From an uncultured Bacilli bacterium (GTDB lineage: Bacteria > Bacillota_I > Bacilli_A > RF39 > UBA660): a DNA stretch of 12,193 nt. The first letter of the stretch is position 1. Every line of letters begins with the position of its first letter. Both the position numbers and the translations under genes were made by a program. The notes under the pieces are model-generated. The model was given only the letters and a program-made list of their open reading frames with translations, was not told where the DNA came from and did not search any database. This document shows, one piece after another, positions 7,758 through 12,193 of the stretch. Location: assembly GCA_934097255.1 (NCBI GenBank), contig CAKONT010000017.1:1-12193 (forward strand), in the 5' to 3' direction.

Positions 7758-7900
7758 TAAACTTTTATGTCCACAATAAAAGTAGAAAAGTGATAAATAT
7801 GTATAGCGATAGCTACTACTTTGATGTTAATAGATGAAAAAGATTCTATTAGCTAAATTTTATTTATAAATTACATATTAAAAGGAGTTTTTAAAGTAAT
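7758..7900 (+). other. Intergenic gap with two hairpins
   Basis: This 143-base gap separates the flippase from the last glycosyltransferase. The first inverted repeat is ACTTTTAT (7761-7768) with ATAAAAGT (7776-7783), four bases after the flippase stop but with no T-run after it. The second is TAATAGA (7828-7834) with TCTATTA (7845-7851), followed by the moderately T-rich AAATTTTATTT. Either could slow or end transcription, but neither is a textbook terminator. A TTTATAAAT stretch near 7862-7870 could be a -10 for the next gene. No reading frame longer than about 12 codons with a ribosome site is present. Confidence 0.4.
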
Positions 7901-8857
7901 ATGGTAAAAGTAAGTATTATTATTCCAGTTTATAACGCTTATGACAAAGTCAAAAAATGTATTGAAAGTGTAATAAATCAAACATACAAAAATATTGAAT
8001 TAATCTTAATAGATGATGGATCTTCTGATGACTCATTTAGAATATTAAAAGATTATGCTGATAAATATCCGTTTATTAAAGCTATTCATAAAGAAAATGA
8101 AGGTGTATCGATAACTCGTAATAAAGGAATAAATATTGCAACTGGAGATTATATTATGTTTGTTGACAATGATGACTATATTGACTGTGATTATGTTTTA
8201 ACACATGTAAATTATGTCAATAAAAATGATTTAGATATTGTGTTTAGTGGATATAGAAGAGTAAATGATGAAAAAACACTTTTTGAATGTAAATTAAAGA
8301 ACACTTATTGGTCTAGATATATTGTTATGGCACCGTGGGCTAAATTATATAAAAAAGAGTTTTTAATAAAAAATAATGTTTCTTTTTTAGATTATCCAAT
8401 TGGCGAAGATGTATATTTTAATTTAATTAGTTATTCCTATGAACCTAAAATATTAATTACGGATTATATCGGTTATAACTGGTATTTTAATAATGAAAGT
8501 GTTTCTAATACAACTCAAAAAGGTTTAAATAAAAAAACAGATATATTATATTTACTAGAACAAATTTTACAAAATTCTTGTAGTTTTGACATTTATCAAG
8601 CATATTATTTCAATAGATATTATATTTGGTATCTTTTATTTTCTGGAAAATATAGTTCTTCTAAACAGTTCGTTTTAGAATACAAAAGAATAAAAAATTG
8701 GTTTAAAAGTAAAAATATTAAGTTATCGATTTCTCCTTTTTCTAATAAGTTAAAAGGAGAAAGTATAAAAAATAGATTAATTGTTTTTATCTTTATTTTA
8801 TTAGAAAAACTAAATCTTATAAAATTATTTGCTAAAATTTATTGTAAAAAAAGTTAA
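7901..8857 (+). CDS. EpsH/EpsJ-like GT2 glycosyltransferase
   Basis: This 318-residue GT-A enzyme has a complete motif set: SIIIPVYNA (5-13), LIDDGSSDDS (36-45), ENEGVSITRNKG (65-76), the metal-binding VDNDD (88-92), the acceptor-side APWAKLYKK (144-152), a GED motif (168-170) that usually holds the catalytic base, and YNWYFNNESVSNT (192-204). The C-terminal 100 residues are basic with a hydrophobic stretch near 291-310, which suggests membrane contact. Close types are the EpsH and EpsJ transferases of exopolysaccharide loci. It should add a side or terminal sugar to the same polymer; the sugar is unknown. The ATG at 7901 has AAAGGAG at 7881-7887, a spacing of 13 bases, which is long and may lower translation. 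It stands alone between the 143-base gap and a strong terminator, so it may be a later addition to the locus. Confidence 0.9.
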   Translation: MVKVSIIIPVYNAYDKVKKCIESVINQTYKNIELILIDDGSSDDSFRILKDYADKYPFIKAIHKENEGVSITRNKGINIATGDYIMFVDNDDYIDCDYVLTHVNYVNKNDLDIVFSGYRRVNDEKTLFECKLKNTYWSRYIVMAPWAKLYKKEFLIKNNVSFLDYPIGEDVYFNLISYSYEPKILITDYIGYNWYFNNESVSNTTQKGLNKKTDILYLLEQILQNSCSFDIYQAYYFNRYYIWYLLFSGKYSSSKQFVLEYKRIKNWFKSKNIKLSISPFSNKLKGESIKNRLIVFIFILLEKLNLIKLFAKIYCKKS

Positions 8858-8883
8858 AAATTGGAGTATTTGCCAATTTTTTT
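8856..8883 (+). terminator. Intrinsic terminator closing the polysaccharide locus
   Basis: AAAAATTGG (8856-8864) and CCAATTTTT (8873-8881) form a perfect 9-bp stem with an 8-base loop, and the right arm runs into a T-tract (8877-8883). Two bases of the TAA stop are in the left arm. It separates the polysaccharide genes from spoIVB. Confidence 0.8.
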
Positions 8884-8940
8884 ATTATATAAATTTATTT
8901 GTTTTGAAAATAATAATAATGTAGTTAGTGAGGTGTAAAA

Positions 8941-9930
8941 ATGTTTTTAAAAAATTATTTTACTAAACTACAAATTTTTCTATTTCTTCTTACTATTATT
9001 ATACCAACAAATATTTTTGCTTATTCAAAAGAAGTAATTTTAGGTGGATCAAATATCGGTATTGAGGTTAAAGCAAACGGTGTTATTGTTGTCGGATTTT
9101 ATGAAGTTAATGGAACTTTTCCAGGTAAAGAGTCTTCTTTACAAATAGGTGATAAAATAATAAAGATAAATGATAACAATGTTACTTTGATATCTGATCT
9201 TGCAAAAGCAATCAATGATGACAAAACAATTGATATAACATATATTAGAAACAATAAGGAATACAATACTTCTTTAACAATGTATTTGGACTCTGATAAT
9301 GTTTATAAGACAGGTTTATTAGTTAAAGATTCTATTTTAGGAATTGGTACGCTTACATTTGTCGACTTTAATAATAATTATAAATTTGCTGCTTTAGGAC
9401 ACGAAATTATTGAAAAAACAACTGGAAGCAAATTTGAAATATCAACAGGAAGTATTTTTAAATCTGATGTAACAGGAATAGACAAAGCAACAAGAGTAGA
9501 TCCTGGAAGTAAGAATGCTAATTATTTTAAAGACAACTATTTTGGTAGTATTGAAAAAAATGAAATAACAGGAATTTTCGGAACGTATGAAGATAGAGCA
9601 TCTCTTGATGTAAGAAAAATAAAAATTGCTGAAAGTAATGAAATAAATACTGGTGAAGCAACCATAAGAACTGTTATAAGTGGTGATACTATTGAAGAAT
9701 TTAAAATAAATATTTTAAAAATAAATTCATCAAGCGACACTAAAAATATTTTATTTAGCGTAACAGATGAAAGACTATTAAATATAACCGGTGGTATTGT
9801 CCAAGGAATGAGTGGTTCTCCTATAATTCAAAACGATAAACTAATCGGTGCTGTTACTCATGTTTTATCAGATGATCCAACAAAAGGATTTGGTATATTT
9901 ATAACTTCTATGTTAAAAGAAATAGAGTAG
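8941..9930 (+). CDS. spoIVB: SpoIVB serine peptidase (S55 family, PDZ domain)
   Basis: This 329-residue stage IV sporulation protein starts with a hydrophobic signal or anchor at about 11-27 (ending IFA). A PDZ domain at about 34-115 contains the LQIGDKIIKIND core. The S55 peptidase domain starts with GIGTLTF (134-140) and ALGHEI, then ends with TGGIVQGMSGSPIIQ. The probable catalytic set is H154, D276 and S291; the 15-residue Asp-to-Ser spacing is as I recall for B. subtilis. SpoIVB acts in the space between forespore and mother cell, cleaving SpoIVFA to release SpoIVFB and so activate sigma-K. At 329 residues it is shorter than the roughly 426 of B. subtilis, mostly before and within the PDZ region. 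The GAGGTG site lies five bases before ATG. I could not pick out a convincing sigma-F or sigma-G promoter; the AT-rich TAATAATAAT upstream is ambiguous. Confidence 0.95.
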   Translation: MFLKNYFTKLQIFLFLLTIIIPTNIFAYSKEVILGGSNIGIEVKANGVIVVGFYEVNGTFPGKESSLQIGDKIIKINDNNVTLISDLAKAINDDKTIDITYIRNNKEYNTSLTMYLDSDNVYKTGLLVKDSILGIGTLTFVDFNNNYKFAALGHEIIEKTTGSKFEISTGSIFKSDVTGIDKATRVDPGSKNANYFKDNYFGSIEKNEITGIFGTYEDRASLDVRKIKIAESNEINTGEATIRTVISGDTIEEFKINILKINSSSDTKNILFSVTDERLLNITGGIVQGMSGSPIIQNDKLIGAVTHVLSDDPTKGFGIFITSMLKEIE

Positions 9931-9955
9931 GAAAGATTTACTTTCCTATTTTTTT
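9928..9955 (+). terminator. Terminator shared by convergent spoIVB and DUF2179 genes
   Basis: TAGGAAAG (9928-9935) and CTTTCCTA (9941-9948) form a perfect 8-bp stem with a 5-base loop, followed on the plus strand by seven T (9949-9955). The TAG stop of spoIVB is the first three bases of the stem; the TAG stop of the minus-strand gene is the last three. On the minus strand the trailing sequence is CTCTATTTCTTTT, so it should work less well in that direction. Confidence 0.85.
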
Positions 9956-10473
9956 ATTGAATCGAAAAAATAACCATTTCTTACGTATTTACATTCATTT
10001 ATTACCATAAATCCTTTAGGATCAACTTCTTTAATTAATTTATTTAATTTTTGATAACTAAAGCTATTAAGCTCAATGAAAAACATCATATTTTTTGCTT
10101 TACCTTTTTTTTCTTTAGTTTCTAAAAAAGTATAAGCAAAACCATTCTCATCAAGTGCTTTAGCAAGTTTTATATAGTTTGGTGTTATTATTTTTATTGA
10201 TAGTATTTCTTTAATATATTTATCTGAAACATACATACCTAAATATGTTCCCGTTGCAAAACCTAAGGCATAACTTATTGCAATCATAATACTATCAGTA
10301 TTAGTGTTTAATGCTTCTCTTACAACCAAAAACCAAATAAGAATTTCAAAAAAACCTATAACAGTCGCAACAAATGTTTTTCCTTTTACCATAAGCATTG
10401 TTCTAAAAGTTCCAAAAGAAACATCTAAGATTCTAGCAAAAAAAATCTTAAGACATAATATCCATAAACTCAT
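9946..10473 (-). CDS. DUF2179/UPF0316 membrane protein (YebE-like)
   Basis: This 175-residue protein has three membrane helices at about 3-25, 34-53 and 60-80. It carries the UPF0316 signatures ARILDVSFGTFRTMLMVKGK (13-32) and VIGFFEILIWFLVVRE (38-53), then YALGFATGTYLGMYV. The cytoplasmic C-terminal half (about 90-170) is a DUF2179 domain, a small ligand-binding-like fold also found at the end of YitT-type membrane proteins. The biological function is not established. The length is typical. The start ATG has AAAAGGAG upstream on the minus strand, ending about ten bases before it. It converges on spoIVB, with the two stops inside one hairpin, and appears to have its own promoter at 10531-10502. 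Its position between two sporulation genes may be chance. Confidence 0.9.
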   Translation of the reverse strand: MSLWILCLKIFFARILDVSFGTFRTMLMVKGKTFVATVIGFFEILIWFLVVREALNTNTDSIMIAISYALGFATGTYLGMYVSDKYIKEILSIKIITPNYIKLAKALDENGFAYTFLETKEKKGKAKNMMFFIELNSFSYQKLNKLIKEVDPKGFMVINECKYVRNGYFFDSIKK

Positions 10474-10501
10474 AATATCTATCTCCTTTTAATCTAGTAT
10501 T

Positions 10502-10531
10502 ATTATGCTTAAAAACTTTTTTCTTAAACAA
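10502..10531 (-). promoter_or_regulatory. Probable sigma-A promoter of the DUF2179 gene
   Basis: On the minus strand, TTGTTT (10531-10526) and CATAAT (10507-10502) are 18 bases apart, about 28 bases before the start codon. The -35 overlaps the T-tract of the terminator of the small gene upstream, so the two units are packed end to end. Each box has one or two mismatches to consensus. Confidence 0.45.
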
Positions 10532-10559
10532 AAAAAGTGTATCTTAAATAAGATACACT
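10529..10559 (-). terminator. Intrinsic terminator of the 30-residue minus-strand gene
   Basis: Reading the minus strand, AGTGTATCTTA (10559-10549) pairs perfectly with TAAGATACACT (10546-10536), followed by a T-run to 10530. The central two bases leave a very tight loop, so the innermost A-T pair probably opens. The TAA stop of the small gene (10546-10544) begins the right arm. It is the strongest hairpin in the window. Confidence 0.85.
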
Positions 10560-10636
10560 ACAACACTCGCAACCATAGATAAAATCATTATTGCAGTAAG
10601 AATAATAACGACAATTTTTTGAGTTTTTTTCTTCAC
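10544..10636 (-). CDS. 30-residue single-span membrane protein (DUF4044/Prli42-like)
   Basis: A 31-codon frame starts at GTG and encodes a basic head (MKKKTQK) followed by one continuous hydrophobic helix (about 8-30, IVVIILTAIMILSMVASVV and onward), ending VYLI. This architecture matches the tiny DUF4044 and Prli42-type proteins common in Firmicutes; Prli42 anchors the stressosome in Listeria. The match is by shape and general composition only. Support for it being real: a good minus-strand promoter 18 to 47 bases before the GTG, a GGTGA ribosome site six bases before it (complementary to the 16S tail), an in-frame TGA upstream that fixes the start, and a strong terminator whose stem contains the stop. 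It is divergent from spoIIM. No role in sporulation is shown by the sequence. Confidence 0.75.
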   Translation of the reverse strand: MKKKTQKIVVIILTAIMILSMVASVVVYLI

Positions 10637-10653
10637 TTTTCTTCACCACTAAA

Positions 10654-10683
10654 ATTATATCATAAAAACATGATTTGAGTCAA
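10654..10683 (-). promoter_or_regulatory. Sigma-A promoter of the 30-residue gene
   Basis: On the minus strand, TTGACT (10683-10678), an 18-base spacer and an extended -10 TGATATAAT (10662-10654) precede the GTG at 10636. Five of six -35 bases and all six -10 bases match consensus. This is one of the two best promoters in the window and suggests strong vegetative expression. Confidence 0.75.
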
Positions 10684-10748
10684 AAAAAGTCTAATTAAAT
10701 AAAGCATTAACTTAGTAAAAAAAGTATATATTTAATTGGGTGATAGCG

Positions 10749-11384
10749 ATGAGAATGAATTTGAAAAATAGAAAAAAATTAAAATTAAAGTTTAAATTTA
10801 TGACTAAAAAAAATTATTTCTTTTTTTTAATATGCTTTTTTTTAATAAGTATTATTATAGGTATTTTTTTCTTTCTTTATATGAATTCAATAGATAAACA
10901 ACAAGTTTATGAAAGTTTAAATAATTATTTCACATTAAAAGATAGTTATAATTATAAAACGATTTTATTTTCTAATATTAAAAATAATTTAAAATTTGGA
11001 ATAATTATGTGGATTTTAGGAATAAGTGTAATTGGAATTATATTAAATGTTTTTCTTTATTTTGGAGAAGGATTTTCTTTAGGATTTACTATTTCTTCGA
11101 TGTTTAGTTATTATAAAAATAAAGCAATTGTTGGTATGTTTTGCTATTTATTTCCAACAAGAATTATTTTTCTTTTAATTTTGTTTATTTTAACATATAA
11201 TTCTCTTAAATTTAGTTATCATTTGATCGAACATCTTTTCTTAAAAAAAGAATTAGATCTAAGAGAAAAACTTAAATCTTATTATAAAGTATTGATCTTT
11301 TCTTTAATTCTTTTATTTTTAATAAGTATTTTAGAAACATTTTTAATGCCTTTTTTTATAAAAATTTTTACAAAACTTCAATAA
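10749..11384 (+). CDS. spoIIM: Stage II sporulation protein M
   Basis: This 211-residue membrane protein has about five hydrophobic segments (near 23-44, 83-104, 106-120, 126-150 and 181-205), a basic N terminus and the family hallmark MWILGISVIG at 87-96. GEGFSLGFTISSMF and a FPTRIIFLLILFI segment follow. SpoIIM works with SpoIID and SpoIIP in the peptidoglycan-degrading complex that drives engulfment of the forespore, and anchors it in the septal membrane. The length agrees with the B. subtilis protein. I chose ATG 10749 because GGGTGAT (10738-10744) pairs with the 16S tail at good distance; a GTG at 10740 lies inside that site and would add three residues. The upstream region (10684-10748) shows no convincing sigma-E or sigma-A promoter. 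There is no terminator before the mnmA promoter, so read-through into mnmA is possible. Confidence 0.93.
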   Translation: MRMNLKNRKKLKLKFKFMTKKNYFFFLICFFLISIIIGIFFFLYMNSIDKQQVYESLNNYFTLKDSYNYKTILFSNIKNNLKFGIIMWILGISVIGIILNVFLYFGEGFSLGFTISSMFSYYKNKAIVGMFCYLFPTRIIFLLILFILTYNSLKFSYHLIEHLFLKKELDLREKLKSYYKVLIFSLILLFLISILETFLMPFFIKIFTKLQ

Positions 11385-11395
11385 TAGTGTATAAT
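11367..11395 (+). promoter_or_regulatory. Sigma-A promoter of mnmA
   Basis: TTTACA (11367-11372) and TATAAT (11390-11395) are exactly 17 bases apart, with the start expected near 11402. The -35 lies within the last codons of spoIIM. Box quality and spacing make this a confident vegetative promoter. Confidence 0.8.
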
Positions 11396-11403
11396 TGGTC
11401 TGA

Positions 11404-12193
<790 letters not shown>

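Noticed and set aside
7770..7840. Tiny frames in the gap after the flippase (8 and 12 codons)
   Set aside because: No ribosome site and no similarity to neighbours; too short to support.
8884..8940. Forespore (sigma-F or sigma-G) promoter before spoIVB
   Set aside because: No stretch matched the expected boxes well; TAATAATAAT is too low in complexity to assign.
9537..9740. 67-codon open frame on the minus strand inside spoIVB
   Set aside because: It lies wholly within the conserved peptidase coding sequence, has no ribosome site and no recognisable protein features; it is a chance frame.
10304..10492. 62-codon plus-strand frame opposite the DUF2179 gene
   Set aside because: It is antisense to the conserved membrane region of that gene and has no promoter or ribosome site.

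Overview
The window is a very A+T-rich bacterial segment with Shine-Dalgarno sites, sigma-A-type promoters and short intrinsic terminators. It carries two sporulation genes, spoIVB and spoIIM. Together these point to an endospore-forming, low-GC Firmicute (Bacilli or Clostridia, possibly an uncultured gut lineage); the species cannot be named from the sequence. TGA is used as a stop at 4280-4282, where it overlaps the next ATG, and tryptophan is encoded by TGG, so the standard bacterial code applies and not the mycoplasma code.

Bases 1-8857, all on the plus strand, form the end of a surface polysaccharide locus. In order they hold: the C-terminal part of a tandem-domain GT2 glycosyltransferase; a small two-anchor membrane protein of unknown function; a DUF2142 multi-span membrane protein, probably a GT-C-type transferase; a GT2 enzyme; a GT4 enzyme of the RgpA/Cps2T rhamnosyltransferase type (DUF1972); a DPM1/GacI-like GT2; a DUF2304/GacJ-like small membrane partner; a Wzx-type flippase; and an EpsJ-like GT2. 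Hairpins and promoter-like sequences cut the locus into about four transcription units. The mixture resembles the side-chain machinery of streptococcal rhamnose polysaccharides: GacI/GacJ makes an undecaprenyl-phosphate sugar, and a membrane GT-C enzyme uses it outside the cell. Here it is combined with a flippase. No polymerase gene is visible in the window.

Bases 8884-11384 are a compact sporulation and envelope section. spoIVB (plus) converges on a DUF2179/UPF0316 membrane protein gene (minus), and the two share one hairpin that contains both stop codons. Next comes a 30-residue membrane protein gene on the minus strand, with its own promoter and terminator. It is divergent from spoIIM (plus).

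Bases 11419-12193 hold the first part of mnmA, the tRNA 2-thiouridylase gene, behind a good sigma-A promoter. The gene runs off the window.

All family assignments come from motif recognition by eye; no database search was run. The two gene-free gaps over 100 bases (7758-7900 and 10637-10748) are described below; no gap exceeds 300 bases.
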